A stretch of 64,000 bases of DNA, taken from an uncultured bacterium. Lineage in GTDB: Bacteria > Acidobacteriota > Aminicenantia > Aminicenantales > CALLJL01. The stretch's first letter is position 1. Every line of letters starts with the position of its first letter. Location of the stretch: positions 148,501 through 212,500 of the forward strand of contig CALLJL010000008.1 in NCBI GenBank assembly GCA_938092135.1, given 5' to 3'. The notes beneath the pieces were generated by a model. The model was not told the DNA's origin. It searched no databases and saw nothing but the letters and a program-made list of their open reading frames with translations. A program made the translations under genes and the position numbers. Positions 28,948 to 39,274 of the stretch are shown one piece after another.

Positions 28948-30102
28948 TCAAAATAAAAGAAAGTCTTTGATTTTACTTTCCCTTTTAGCCAGATTAATTT
29001 TCCGCCCTTTCCAGGTTACATTCCTAAGACAATAAGTATAAAAAAGGCTCCGGAAAAAGATAAGGATGAAAAAAATTAGAAAAACTGGGTAAAAGAGGGC
29101 TGGAAATGAGCCAAAATTGCCCAATCGGCTTAAAGCAAAATTTATTTGTCCGGCATAAATAAAATAAATAATTAAATTCATTATGACCATTGACCGCTGC
29201 GGAGCAATTAATCCTTTTATTAAATTCAGGGGAGCTGAAAGGCAGAAGGTTACATAGCCAAGACAAAAAATAAGGCTTAAGGGATTTGAGGAAAGAGCTC
29301 CTAAGGCAAAATTTTTTGTCCAGCCCTCCACAAGCTGCCAAAAACCTTGGGGATACATTCGAAAGGAAAGACTGTCCATGCCACCGTATAAATGAACAGA
29401 AAGCCCTTTTTCCTGAAAGCGACGGCCAAGGGCGATATCCTCAAGAATTTTATCGCGAACAGCCTGATGACCCCCAACATTAAAATAATCCTGGCGGTGA
29501 CAAACAAGGCATGGACCATAAGCACCAGCCGGTTTTAAAATTTTTTTAGCCAGAAAAGAAAGGCTTAAATTAAGACTAAGAATAAGATTAAAAAAGGCTG
29601 ACAATTTTTCCTCATTCTTCTCCATGAAATGAAAAGGCTGAACCGAAATTAACCCTCTCTTCTCTTCATAGATTTCAACAAGTCGTAAAAGGGCGTCTTT
29701 TTCCAGAAAAACATCGGCATCCAAAAAGATCAAGAGGTTGCCTTCAGCTTTAAGGGCTCCAAGCCAACAAGCCCAACTTTTTCCAAGCCAATTTTTAGGA
29801 AGCTCGGGAGCTTTAATAACCTTAGCTCCAAAGCTAAAGGCGGTGGCCGCTGTTCTGTCCTCTGAATGATCATCCACAACGATTACTTCATAAGCAGACA
29901 TCGTTTGTTGTCGAATGGAAGCCAATAATTTCTTAAGATTATTTTCCTCATTTCTCGCCGGAATAATTATTGATATCCGATATTTATAATTATCTATCTT
30001 TCCCTTTATGGCCGACTTCAATAAAGGTATTTTAGTGAAAGTAACATAGGCTATCAGGGCAAAAAATAGGGAGAGCAAAAAAACAGAAATATTAAAAATC
30101 AT
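28948..30102 (-). CDS. Membrane GT2 glycosyltransferase (CrtQ/HpnB-like)
   Basis: A 384-residue family 2 glycosyltransferase anchored by one N-terminal helix and three or four C-terminal helices. Motifs are IIIPARNEENNLKKLL, VIVVDDHSEDRTA and LIFLDADVFLEKDAL (the DXD site), then a GxxxR-like region (DIALGRRFQEKGL), where GT2 enzymes have the D/ED acid and QxxRW-like loop. The order and topology match 4,4'-diaponeurosporenoate and hopanoid-type glycosyltransferases. No carotenoid or hopanoid genes are in the window. It lies on the minus strand opposite the M20 gene. The lipid acceptor is therefore open. Confidence 0.83.
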   Translation of the reverse strand: MIFNISVFLLSLFFALIAYVTFTKIPLLKSAIKGKIDNYKYRISIIIPARNEENNLKKLLASIRQQTMSAYEVIVVDDHSEDRTAATAFSFGAKVIKAPELPKNWLGKSWACWLGALKAEGNLLIFLDADVFLEKDALLRLVEIYEEKRGLISVQPFHFMEKNEEKLSAFFNLILSLNLSLSFLAKKILKPAGAYGPCLVCHRQDYFNVGGHQAVRDKILEDIALGRRFQEKGLSVHLYGGMDSLSFRMYPQGFWQLVEGWTKNFALGALSSNPLSLIFCLGYVTFCLSAPLNLIKGLIAPQRSMVIMNLIIYFIYAGQINFALSRLGNFGSFPALFYPVFLIFFILIFFRSLFYTYCLRNVTWKGRKINLAKRESKIKDFLLF

Positions 30103-30412
30103 GCTTAAATTTTATCAAAAAAAAATTTTCTTTAGATAAGGCTAATTCTAACTCTTCCCTTAGGCTTTTTTTCTAAATCAAAAGCCACAAATCGTTTGGT
30201 TTTATTCCCTGTAATTAAAGCGGCCTTTTCCGGCTAGAACTGAATTTTAAATTTCATTGATCAAATAAACAGGAAAATTCAAATCATATATATACTCATT
30301 ATATTAAATTAGCTAAATAAAAAATTATCTTTTCAAGCAAAGCCTTTTAGGATAATATAAAGGGAAATACTTTTAATAGCTATAAAAATCAATCAATCTA
30401 TCGGAGTAAAAA
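30103..30412. other. AT-rich divergent intergenic region
   Basis: About 310 bp between the divergent GT2 and lipoprotein genes. No open frame with coding character or RNA gene is recognised. It should hold both promoters; the sequence is too AT-rich to choose a -10 box with confidence. Confidence 0.4.
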
Positions 30413-30736
30413 ATGAAAATTCTATCGGCTTCATTTTTAATCATGGCGCTAATTTTTTCCCTGACAAGCTGTCTTCCCGGGCCAAACCCAGCGGAAAAAT
30501 CGCCCTCTCCGCAGGGAAAAGTGGCCGGATTCTGGAAAGGACTTTGGCACGGCCTGCTCTCGCCCATAACCTTCATTATCTCGCTGTTTACTAAAAATGT
30601 CCGTTTCTATGAAGTTCATAACAATGGTAACTGGTACAACTTCGGCTTTGTGCTCGGAGCTGGCCTTTTTCTAAGAGGAGGAATCTTAGGCTCACGGAAA
30701 TTTCGTCGAACCAAAAAAGCTAATTTTTTGCCTTGA
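30413..30736 (+). CDS. Small lipoprotein of a conserved uncharacterised family
   Basis: A 107-residue protein with a type II signal peptide. The hydrophobic core SFLIMALIFSLTSC ends in a good lipobox with Cys at about residue 20. The mature part has the block FWKGLWHGLLSPITFIISLF, then VRFYEVHNNGNWYNFGFVLG. I recognise this as a recurring pattern in many bacteria with no assigned role. A basic tail (RKFRRTKKA) ends the protein. GGAG lies upstream of the ATG. It is isolated, followed by 570 bp without a gene. Confidence 0.72.
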   Translation: MKILSASFLIMALIFSLTSCLPGPNPAEKSPSPQGKVAGFWKGLWHGLLSPITFIISLFTKNVRFYEVHNNGNWYNFGFVLGAGLFLRGGILGSRKFRRTKKANFLP

Positions 30737-31308
30737 AGATACTCCCTCAAAGAAAGCTTTAATGAGGATGGACCCATAAAGGTGATTCTTCCACTTTCCA
30801 AAAGAGCCGGAATTATTTAACCTGAAAAATGAAATGATTGAAGTTTTGCCAAAATTCAGGGCATGAAACTTCTGGGAATTCCGTCAAAAATATGGAAAAA
30901 ATATAATCTATATATTCATTATTTGTTTTTCCAACAAATTAACTTGGAAGAGGGATAACCTTCCAGGTCCCAATTACTATGGTTATGGAAATGAAGGCAG
31001 CCGATCGTCCTGATTATGCCATGGTTGGTAAAATGGTAGCTATTAGAATGGCCCTATTCATGCATCTTGTTGCCTTTACGGATGCTTAGACCCCAATAGT
31101 TTTAATCCAAGCTTCATTAATCTTGCAAGGAGCCCCAGGATCAGGCTTCTTACTGAAAAAGGAACAGCCCAAGGAGCTGATTAAGAAGGAAAATTGGAGT
31201 GATTACGCTGGCAAGATAACAAGATTTGACACGGCCCAAAAAGGCGCTGCCCAATATATTTTTTTAGATTGATTTTTATATTAAGATGAAGAAGAAGGGG
31301 AATAATTA
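30737..31308. other. Long gap without a recognisable gene
   Basis: About 570 bp, less AT-rich than other gaps. Short open runs exist, for example an ATG frame at 30979-31089 (36 codons) and pieces such as ARSPRIRLLTEKGTAQGAD near 31120-31180. They are interrupted by stops. The composition suggests a decayed gene, but no family is identified. Confidence 0.3.
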
Positions 31309-34300
31309 ATGGAAACGAGAAATATCCTTCGCCCAGATACGGAAGTTTCCTTCCCCGAATTTGTCCTTCTCAAGGCCTCCGCCGGTACAGGGAAAACCCA
31401 TGCTCTTACCCTTCGTTTCACCCAGTTTCTGCTGTCTGAAAAAATTAAAAACAACGATCTCCGACAGATTCTGGCCATAACCTTTACTCGGAACGCTGCC
31501 AAAGAAATGAAGAATCGAATTATCCAGTGGCTTAAAGACTGTTATTTTGGCGAGCAATCCACCCTTTCTCAAATCCAGGAAGTGGTCAGGCTAGATAGGG
31601 AATCCCTGGCCTTGAAGGCCAAAAAGACCTTAGATAATTTGCTTTCTCGATACAGTGATTTTCAGGTGATGACCATCGACAGCTTTATGGCTGATGTCTT
31701 CAGAGCCTCAGCTATCGATCTGGGCATCAGTCCTGATTTCGAAATCTCCCTTAATCCCTTCCCGCTTATTGATTATGCCTTTTATCGTTTTTTAAGAAAA
31801 GTCACTCCTGATTCAAATGAGGGAAAAAGACTCGTGGAGATTGCCCATTCTTTTCACGAAATGAGGGGAGGTGATGCCGCCTATAAATGGGACCCTACTG
31901 AAGACATCAAAAATAAGTTTTTTGAGCTTTACCAGCGGTTGGCGGCTATGAACCGGCGACCCTGTCTTGATCTTAATTCCAATGAGCTGGCCACAGCTTA
32001 TAAGAAAGTGCAGCAGGCTGTCGAAAGATTAGAAAAAATTGTTAATCAATTCGGACTTATCTTTAGCCAGAGTTCAAAGTTCCCAGAAATATTGCCGAGA
32101 ATAAAAGCCGGGTCGCTGGCCGATTTGCTGGATAAAAAATGGCAGAAAATGCCCATTAATAAGCCCGACAATGGTAATCCAGCTCAGGTCAAAGGCTATG
32201 AACTAGCCCGAAAAGTTTGGGAAGAATTTAAAGAAAATTTAAAACTATATAAAATCGCCTATGCTCGCCTTTTTTTCCGGCCTTATCTTGAAACTTATGA
32301 TGGTTTCCTCCATCTTTTGGGTGAAGCCAAAAGAGAAAGAAATATTATTCTTCTTGAAGATATTAGCTGCCAGTTGGCTTCATATTTAAATCAGGGAATT
32401 GTCCCTGATGTTTATTTTCGCCTGGGCGAAAGAATTTATCATTATTTAATTGATGAGTTTCAGGATACGTCCCCCCTTCAGTGGTTCAATCTCAAACCCT
32501 TAATTGAAAATTCCCTGGCGCAGGGAGGAAGCTTATTCATTGTTGGCGATACCAAGCAAGCCATTTATGGCTTCCGGGAGGCAGATTATGAAATCATGAT
32601 GAATCTCGAAAGAGAGGTGGAGGGCTTTCGGCCTGCCAGGGTTGAATCCAGAGAACTGAGAGTTAACCGCCGCAGTCGAAAGAAAATCCTGGATTTTGTT
32701 CAAAAAATTTTTCCTGAGGGGGTTAAAAGATTAGAAGAATACAAAGATCTAGCGAAGAAAAGCGGGCTTGACGATTTCACCATGTTGGTTTCAGAAGAAA
32801 AGGAAAAAAATGGATATTCCGGTTATGTGGAGATTGAATTTTTTGCTCCCGATAACGAAGAGAAAGCCAGAAAAGGAGCTGAACAATTGTCGGGTCAAGC
32901 CGATGAAGAATGGTCCGACCAGACATCGAAGGTCAAAGATAAAATCCAGAACCTCATCGAGGAGCTAAAAAGCCGAGGCTATAATTATTCGGATATAGCT
33001 ATATTAACTTATAAGAATGAATCAGTTATTAAAATTGCTGCCTGGCTCAATGAAAAAAGGATACCCTTTATCCCCTTTTCAGCTCTTGATATCAGGGAAA
33101 GAAAAATAATTCAAGAAATACTGGCTTTACTTCGCTTTCTTGATTTTCCTCCTGATGATTTAAGTTTGGCTACTTTTTTATTAGGAGATCTTCTGGAAAA
33201 GGAGCTTCGCCGGGCTAATATTTGCTTAAGCCGCGAAAGTCTTCAGGATTTTATCCTTCTCTGCCGTCAAAGAAAACAATATCCCCTTTATACAGCTTTC
33301 CGGAAACAATATGGAGAAATCTGGAGTCGCTATTTTGAATTTCTTTTTAAGACTGTCGGCTATTCTCCCCTCTATGATTTAACCACCCAGATTTATCGTC
33401 TCTTTAGTGTTTTTGAGCACTTTCCTGAGGAAGAGGCTTCCCTGGTGCGGCTTCTGGAAGTAATTAAAGAATTCGAAGGCCGGGGGAAAAACAATCTGAG
33501 GGAATTTCTCCTTTTTTCAAAACAGGAATTAGGAGATGAGAATCTTTGGACGATCGACGTGGCCGCCGAAATTGAAGCTGTTAAAATAATGACCATTCAC
33601 AAAGCTAAGGGCCTCGGCTTTCCTGTAGTCATTCTTGTCCTTTTCCCTGAGGTTCCTCTCTACCCATCTTTTTATCTTCAGGAAAAAAAAGAATCCCTTT
33701 ACCCCCCTGAATTTTATATTTTAAAGCTTAAGAAGGAAATTGTGGAAGACTGCCCTGAATTGGCTCTGGTTTATGAAGATTATAAAAATAAAGAAAGGAT
33801 AAATAAATTAAATACTTTATATGTGGCTTTAACCAGGGCTTGCGACGAGCTTTATATAATTGGAATTAAGGGAAAAAAGTCATATTATCCTCTGTCACTC
33901 TTTGAAAAGCTGGATCTTCTTTCAGATCCTGAATATCAACCTCATCAGCCGAAACCCCCGGTCAGAAAAGAACGCTTCGAAAAGAGAGAAAAGATCATCC
34001 CTACCCTCAAACTGGCTGGGCCAATAGTTTTTCCCACAGTTCAAAAGATAACTTCTCACCGCCAGGAAAGGAAACTGGGCAGGTTAATCCATCAGTTGCT
34101 TTCTTCAATTGAATATCTTGAAGATAACTGGGAAGAAAGGCTTGACAAAGAGGCAGCCTATCTTCAAAGTCTTCAACCAGAAACGGACCTCATTGATAAG
34201 GCCAGAAAAACTGTTACTGGCCTTTTAAAAAACGCCATCTTTAGTGAATATTTTCGACGTAAAGAAGGCCGTCAGGTTTTTCGAGAAATGGCTATGGCCA

Positions 34301-34524
34301 ATAGACAGGGTGAGCTATTTCGAGCTGATCGGGTTATTGTTGATGGGGATTCAATCACTGTAATCGATTTTAAATTTAGCTCGGCTGAAGAAGAGGAACT
34401 CAAATCGAGCTATCGTCAACAGATTAGAAATTATGCAGCAATTCTCAAAGAAATTTATCCCACTAAAATGGTTAGGGGTTTAATTATCTATCTTGATGAC
34501 CATTCTTGGGAAAAGGTGGAATGA
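31309..34524 (+). CDS. addA: AddA/RecB-like helicase-nuclease subunit (UvrD-type)
   Basis: The motor and nuclease subunit of a double-strand-break resection complex, 1071 residues. Walker A is SAGTGKT (24-30), motif Ia is ITFTRNAAKEMKNRI, motif II is DEFQDTSPLQW (about 382), motif III GDTKQAIYGFREAD, and motif V MTIHKAKGLGFPVVIL. The C-terminal PD-(D/E)XK nuclease has VIDFKFS near residue 1020 after an upstream Asp (LFRADRVIV). The protein begins almost at Walker A, as in AddA. The stop overlaps the AddB-like gene by four bases, so the pair is one complex. The symbol is by function; the name recB would suit equally. Confidence 0.88.
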   Translation: METRNILRPDTEVSFPEFVLLKASAGTGKTHALTLRFTQFLLSEKIKNNDLRQILAITFTRNAAKEMKNRIIQWLKDCYFGEQSTLSQIQEVVRLDRESLALKAKKTLDNLLSRYSDFQVMTIDSFMADVFRASAIDLGISPDFEISLNPFPLIDYAFYRFLRKVTPDSNEGKRLVEIAHSFHEMRGGDAAYKWDPTEDIKNKFFELYQRLAAMNRRPCLDLNSNELATAYKKVQQAVERLEKIVNQFGLIFSQSSKFPEILPRIKAGSLADLLDKKWQKMPINKPDNGNPAQVKGYELARKVWEEFKENLKLYKIAYARLFFRPYLETYDGFLHLLGEAKRERNIILLEDISCQLASYLNQGIVPDVYFRLGERIYHYLIDEFQDTSPLQWFNLKPLIENSLAQGGSLFIVGDTKQAIYGFREADYEIMMNLEREVEGFRPARVESRELRVNRRSRKKILDFVQKIFPEGVKRLEEYKDLAKKSGLDDFTMLVSEEKEKNGYSGYVEIEFFAPDNEEKARKGAEQLSGQADEEWSDQTSKVKDKIQNLIEELKSRGYNYSDIAILTYKNESVIKIAAWLNEKRIPFIPFSALDIRERKIIQEILALLRFLDFPPDDLSLATFLLGDLLEKELRRANICLSRESLQDFILLCRQRKQYPLYTAFRKQYGEIWSRYFEFLFKTVGYSPLYDLTTQIYRLFSVFEHFPEEEASLVRLLEVIKEFEGRGKNNLREFLLFSKQELGDENLWTIDVAAEIEAVKIMTIHKAKGLGFPVVILVLFPEVPLYPSFYLQEKKESLYPPEFYILKLKKEIVEDCPELALVYEDYKNKERINKLNTLYVALTRACDELYIIGIKGKKSYYPLSLFEKLDLLSDPEYQPHQPKPPVRKERFEKREKIIPTLKLAGPIVFPTVQKITSHRQERKLGRLIHQLLSSIEYLEDNWEERLDKEAAYLQSLQPETDLIDKARKTVTGLLKNAIFSEYFRRKEGRQVFREMAMANRQGELFRADRVIVDGDSITVIDFKFSSAEEEELKSSYRQQIRNYAAILKEIYPTKMVRGLIIYLDDHSWEKVE

Positions 34525-37406
34525 AAATTAGACTTTTAGCCCCCGAAACCAATTTAATTGAGGTTATCGCTAGGGAAATTCTAGCTTTTGCTCCCGATTT
34601 GACTTCCCTAACCATTGTTTTCCCTGAAAAAAGACCCAATTATTATCTGAGGAAACTTCTGGCTGAAAAAATTGGTCAGGGCTTTCTTCCACCACGTTCC
34701 TTTTCCCTTGATGATTTTATTGACCATATTTATAGTGAAAAGCTTCTTCGCCGGGATAAAAAACTCATTCCCCTTGAGGCCATCGGTTTACTCTATGAGA
34801 TTCATCAACAAAGTCCAGCCCCGCTCGGCGGAGAGGCTTTCCTCAGTTTTGACTGTTTCTTTCCTCTCGGCTTGAAGTTATATCGAGACCTCGAGGAACT
34901 CAAACATGGTCAACTTAAAGCGGAAGATTTAAGACAGGTCGAGGCATTAATCCAGTTAAATTTACCTGAGGAAACCGCCAGCCGACTTCAGAATCTTTCT
35001 TATTTATATGAAAATTTCTATAAAGAAGTTGACCGCCAAGGCTTTTCAACCCCTGCTTCTCGTCTTGATTTCATTTTAAAAAATTTCTCAGCGCATCTTT
35101 TCCCTGAAAAAAGGATTATCTTGGCTGGCTTTTTTTCATTAACCCGAAGCGAAGCCGAGCTTATTAGGAAATTGCTTTCCTTACCCCAGACAGAGCTTTA
35201 TGTCATGGTTGCCCGCGGCCTCGAATATCTTGAAAAAATTCTTGGCGTACCATTAAAAAAAGATGATCTATATCCAGACTTTAATGAAGAGCAGATCAAG
35301 GCGGAATTTAAATTTTTCATGGCCCCTGACGTTCATGGTGAAATTTTGGCCCTTAATCGAGAAATAGAAGAAAAAATAAAAAATTACCATGACCTCAACG
35401 AAAAACAGGTTATAGTTTTGCCAGCGGCGGAAACTCTCTTTCTCCTTTACCATCAGACTCTGAGTTCGATTCCAGCTGAAAGGTTCAATATTTCCCTCGG
35501 ATTTCCCCTATCAAGAACACCCCTTTACAGTTTTTTTGATTGCCTTTTTACCCTGATTCAAACGAAGGACGAGGAAAATCGCTTCTATTTGCCTGAATAT
35601 CTGCGTTTCGTCCTTCATCCCTATACCAAAAACATTTATTTTCCTACCTTCCCCCGCCGTTCAGATTTCACCAGATTTCTCTTTCATTTAATTGAAGAAA
35701 CTTTTTCTCGTGAAAGGGGAAGTCTTTTCTGGTCACTTGAAGAAATAGAAAAAAATCCTGAACTTGAAAGAGCGCTCACTGAGTATGTGGCCAATGATCC
35801 AGAAGCGCCGGAAGTGAAAATTTTCCTTAATCATCTTCACCAGATCCACGAACAAACGATCTGTCCTTTCCTGGAAATAAACAACCTGGGAGATTTTGCC
35901 CATAAAATAATCTCGGTCGCCGAATATCTGGCTCAAAAATCCACGGCCAGTCTCCATATCTTTTTTGAGCCCTATTTTCAGGCTTTTGTTGACCTTTTTG
36001 AAGCCGTGGAGAAATCGATTACTCGTTTACTTCGCTTTGACTTTATTTCAAGCTATTTCAATTTTTTTCGCAAAATAATAACTGAAGCCACCGTGCCTTT
36101 TCCCGGCACTCCCCTTCGTGGTCTTCAAATTTTAGGTTTTTGGGAAACCCGTTGTTTGCCCTTTGAAGAAGTCTATATGCTTGATATGAATGAAGAGGTC
36201 ATTCCCGCCTCTAGCAAGATTGATTCAATTCTTCCCTATTCGGTTAGAAAAGCCTTAGGTCTTCCCACCTATGAGGATATCGAAAAAAGGGTAGAATATT
36301 ATTTTGATCTTTTGATAAGAACAGCTAAGAAAGTTTGCTTTTATTTCATTGAAAATAGCCAAAAAGAAAAAAGCCGGCTCGTCGAAAGACTCATCTGGGA
36401 AAAACAGAGAAGGGAAAATCAACCTGATCCTTTTTCTTTAATTCAGAGTGTGCGCTATCAGGTAGCTCTTAGTTCCCCTCCACCAAGATCTATCTTCAAA
36501 AGCGAGGCCATTCTGAAAGTCCTGATTAATTTCCCCTTTTCTGCCTCCGCCCTGGATAATTATCTTCAATGCCCTCTTAAATTTTACTATGGCTCGCTTT
36601 TGAAATTGGAAGAAAAAGAGGAATTGGCCGAACCGGTGGAAAAGAAAACCATTGGTACGCTTGTCCATCGCATTCTCGAAGAATATTTCAAGCCCTGGAA
36701 AGGAAGAAATTTCAAACCTGATTTCTTGACTGAAGACAAACTTAAGAAGGTTATAGAAAAAGAGTTCTTAACAGCCTTTGGTCAGAATCTGAGAGGAAGC
36801 GCCTATCTTATCCGAAAACAAGTAGAAAGCCATCTTCTCGATTTTCTTCGCTATTATCAACTTCCCATAATCAGAGAATATTCTCAAGAAAAAAAGCCCT
36901 ATCTTTTAATTGATCTGGAAAGACGGGTCGAAGGGAAAATGGAAATAGATGGCTTTAATTTCAATTTATCAATTAAAATTGATCGCGTGGAAAAAAGGGA
37001 TGAGGATATTTTTATAATTGATTACAAAACTTCAGCTCAAGAAAAAAACTTTAAGATTGATTGGAAAAAACTTGATCTGAGTTCGAGGAATTCTTGGGCA
37101 GAAGCAATCAGAAGTTTACAGTTGCCCTTTTATACCTTTGTCTGGTCCAGCCAGCTTAATTATAAACCAGAAGAAATTAAGGCAATTGTTTTATTGCTCG
37201 GCAAGAATATAATTGACCGGAAGGGAATAGAGTATTACCCCTTTGAGAAGGATGAAAAGAGTCGAAAGGAGCAATTGGCCTTGATTTTTAATATAATCAA
37301 AAGCCTTCTGTTGGAAATAATTAATCCCGAAATCCCTTTTTCAAGTGATTTTAAGGGGGAGGAAAGCTGTGTTTATTGCCCTTACTCCTCCCTTTGTGGC
37401 CAGTAA
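34521..37406 (+). CDS. addB: AddB-like nuclease subunit with iron-sulfur cysteines
   Basis: About 961 residues. The ATG at 34521 overlaps the AddA stop (ATGA) and follows AAAGGTGG; it is preferred over a start five codons earlier. The N-terminal half resembles an inactivated UvrD-type helicase: FPEKRPNYYLRKLLAE occupies the usual first strand, and no GxGKT loop is visible. The C-terminal nuclease has the conserved LQCPLKFYYG, then DRVEKRDEDIFIIDYKTS (about 822-838) with Asp, Asp and Lys of the active site. Cys in LQCPL plus three in CVYCPYSSLC at the end make the expected four ligands of a 4Fe-4S staple. The partner gene upstream supports the AddAB assignment. Confidence 0.84.
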   Translation: MKIRLLAPETNLIEVIAREILAFAPDLTSLTIVFPEKRPNYYLRKLLAEKIGQGFLPPRSFSLDDFIDHIYSEKLLRRDKKLIPLEAIGLLYEIHQQSPAPLGGEAFLSFDCFFPLGLKLYRDLEELKHGQLKAEDLRQVEALIQLNLPEETASRLQNLSYLYENFYKEVDRQGFSTPASRLDFILKNFSAHLFPEKRIILAGFFSLTRSEAELIRKLLSLPQTELYVMVARGLEYLEKILGVPLKKDDLYPDFNEEQIKAEFKFFMAPDVHGEILALNREIEEKIKNYHDLNEKQVIVLPAAETLFLLYHQTLSSIPAERFNISLGFPLSRTPLYSFFDCLFTLIQTKDEENRFYLPEYLRFVLHPYTKNIYFPTFPRRSDFTRFLFHLIEETFSRERGSLFWSLEEIEKNPELERALTEYVANDPEAPEVKIFLNHLHQIHEQTICPFLEINNLGDFAHKIISVAEYLAQKSTASLHIFFEPYFQAFVDLFEAVEKSITRLLRFDFISSYFNFFRKIITEATVPFPGTPLRGLQILGFWETRCLPFEEVYMLDMNEEVIPASSKIDSILPYSVRKALGLPTYEDIEKRVEYYFDLLIRTAKKVCFYFIENSQKEKSRLVERLIWEKQRRENQPDPFSLIQSVRYQVALSSPPPRSIFKSEAILKVLINFPFSASALDNYLQCPLKFYYGSLLKLEEKEELAEPVEKKTIGTLVHRILEEYFKPWKGRNFKPDFLTEDKLKKVIEKEFLTAFGQNLRGSAYLIRKQVESHLLDFLRYYQLPIIREYSQEKKPYLLIDLERRVEGKMEIDGFNFNLSIKIDRVEKRDEDIFIIDYKTSAQEKNFKIDWKKLDLSSRNSWAEAIRSLQLPFYTFVWSSQLNYKPEEIKAIVLLLGKNIIDRKGIEYYPFEKDEKSRKEQLALIFNIIKSLLLEIINPEIPFSSDFKGEESCVYCPYSSLCGQ

Positions 37407-37880
37407 GCTAAGAATAATTCTGGAGCAAATTAAATTCATAAAAAATTTTCACAGAATTACCATCCGTCCAGATCCAAAATTGATGACTGGAAATTAAGGA
37501 TATATTATTGAACATTCAAAATTTAAATAAGATTCGATATCCAATCAAGAAATTTAAAATTTTAGATTTAAGCTAGAGGAATTATAACATAATCTAAGAT
37601 CTCAAATATTGAACGATTTAAACCAGCAATTAAAAAGCAAGATTAAATTTAAGATCAATTTCATGAGATAATTTTATTTAAATTAAAACTATTAATAAAG
37701 GGAGTTTATTCAAATAGATAAAATGAATACCAAGAAACAAACCTAACCCGGAAACGGAGATAATTTACCCAGTTCTCAACAAAAGGATAAATTTTATTAA
37801 AAATAATTGGAAATAAATAAAAAAAATGTTATCATTTATTCTCAAGATGTTTCTTTTCAAAGACTAAGGAGGGAGGCATA
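37407..37880. other. AT-rich leader region before the cytochrome gene
   Basis: About 470 bp of very AT-rich sequence with no coding signal, RNA gene or clear hairpin. It ends in AAGGAGGGAGG, the ribosome site of the cytochrome gene. A promoter for the cytochrome-barrel pair is expected here but no hexamer pair stands out. Confidence 0.4.
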
Positions 37881-39236
37881 ATGTTTATAAAATATTATTA
37901 TTTGATTCCGGTTTTGGCTCTTGCCCTTTTATCAGCCTTTCTTTTTGACCAGAAACCTGCTGGCGATAAGGCCCTGGGGACGAGAAAATACGATGATTTT
38001 CAGCCCCCCAAATTATGTTCTTCCTGCCATCAGGACATTTATCAGCAATGGACTCAGGCGATGATGTCTCAAGCCTATACTCATCACTGGGATGAAATTG
38101 AATATTTTAAGCTGGCTGTTCCTCACGCCGAAAAGGATCCCGTTGTAGCTGGCGTTAAGGCTGGGTGCAATGGCTGCCATGCTCCTTTAGCCTTTCTGGC
38201 TGGCGATATTCCTCCACCACCTCCAGCCAAGATGAGCCGGGCCAACGAATCAGTTTCCTGTGATTTGTGCCACACTATTGTCGGCTTTGAAGGTGATGTG
38301 CCCTACAATTTTAATTGGATTGTTGAGCCCGGTCGCAAAAAACAGGGATCGAGGGGAGCCAAAAGTTCTCCTGAGCATGATTTAGTTAAATCTGATTTTC
38401 TGGCGACGGCTGAATTTTGTGGCACCTGCCATAATGAGAAAAGTCCCTATGGAGTCTGGGTCAAGGCGACTCATCTTGAATGGAAAGAAGGCCCCTATGC
38501 CCGACAGGGTGTCCGCTGTCATGATTGTCATATGACTTATGCTGAAGGCAAAAGTGCGATTATGGGAGCAACTTACCCCGATGTCCGCCAGCATCTTTTT
38601 CATGGCGCCCATGATCCGGGAAAGGTCAGGGGAACAATTGAACTTAGAATTCATCCCAATGTCCGCGAAGCTGAGCCTGGCGAAACCATTAAATTAACCC
38701 TTGTCCTTTTTAATCAAAAGACCGGCCATGCTTTCCCCACGGGTTCAGTAGAAGATCGATTGGTTTGGCTCCATGTTGAGGCTATTGATTCCAAAGGAAA
38801 TAGGTATCATCTCCCTGTAGACAAAAAGGGTTTCCCTGGTGAGGAATATACCATTGCCTCCGATGAGCTGGCCTATCAGGATATGGGAATCGCTCTGGGT
38901 GATCCCAATTTTCCTGGCCTGCCAAGGGATGGAGTTCCCAAAGGCGATCGGATATATCGTCAGGCCTATCTTGACCCTCAGGGAAGAATGACCATTCAGC
39001 AATGGAATACCAAATCCTTCGGCGTTGATTATCGTTTAGGGCCAAGACAAAGTTTAATTGAAACTTTCACCTTCACTATTCCAGCAAATTGTCCGCCTGG
39101 GCCCTTAAGGGTCAGGGCTGTTTTAAATTACCAGAAATTGGTCAAGCCGGTGGCCGACTTTCTTGGCGTTCCAGCCGAGGAAAGCGAAATAATCATAGTT
39201 AACGACCATGAAACGGTAATCACCATTCTTCCATAA
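37881..39236 (+). CDS. Multiheme c-type cytochrome with five CXXCH motifs
   Basis: An exported electron-transfer protein of 451 residues with an N-terminal helix (about 7-22) serving as signal or anchor. Five heme-binding sites are visible: CSSCH (46-50), CNGCH (96-100), CDLCH (127-131), CGTCH (180-184) and CHDCH (213-217). Distal ligands could include the HH pair at 68-69. The spacing resembles the cytochrome c554 / NapC-NrfB-like group. The last 200 residues have no heme motifs and are beta-rich (NVREAEPGETIKLTLVLFNQ), which suggests a binding or docking domain. The next gene, 38 bp downstream, also carries a heme motif, so the two probably form one electron route. Confidence 0.88.
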   Translation: MFIKYYYLIPVLALALLSAFLFDQKPAGDKALGTRKYDDFQPPKLCSSCHQDIYQQWTQAMMSQAYTHHWDEIEYFKLAVPHAEKDPVVAGVKAGCNGCHAPLAFLAGDIPPPPPAKMSRANESVSCDLCHTIVGFEGDVPYNFNWIVEPGRKKQGSRGAKSSPEHDLVKSDFLATAEFCGTCHNEKSPYGVWVKATHLEWKEGPYARQGVRCHDCHMTYAEGKSAIMGATYPDVRQHLFHGAHDPGKVRGTIELRIHPNVREAEPGETIKLTLVLFNQKTGHAFPTGSVEDRLVWLHVEAIDSKGNRYHLPVDKKGFPGEEYTIASDELAYQDMGIALGDPNFPGLPRDGVPKGDRIYRQAYLDPQGRMTIQQWNTKSFGVDYRLGPRQSLIETFTFTIPANCPPGPLRVRAVLNYQKLVKPVADFLGVPAEESEIIIVNDHETVITILP

Positions 39237-39274
39237 AGAAGAAAACTAAGACTAAAAAAGCAGGAGAGATAAAA

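Noticed and set aside
30541..30561. TTTGGCACGG as a -24 element
   Set aside because: It is inside the small lipoprotein gene and no TTGC follows at the required distance.
30979..31089. 36-codon ATG frame
   Set aside because: Methionine-rich, no ribosome site, no family; kept only as part of the possible decayed region.
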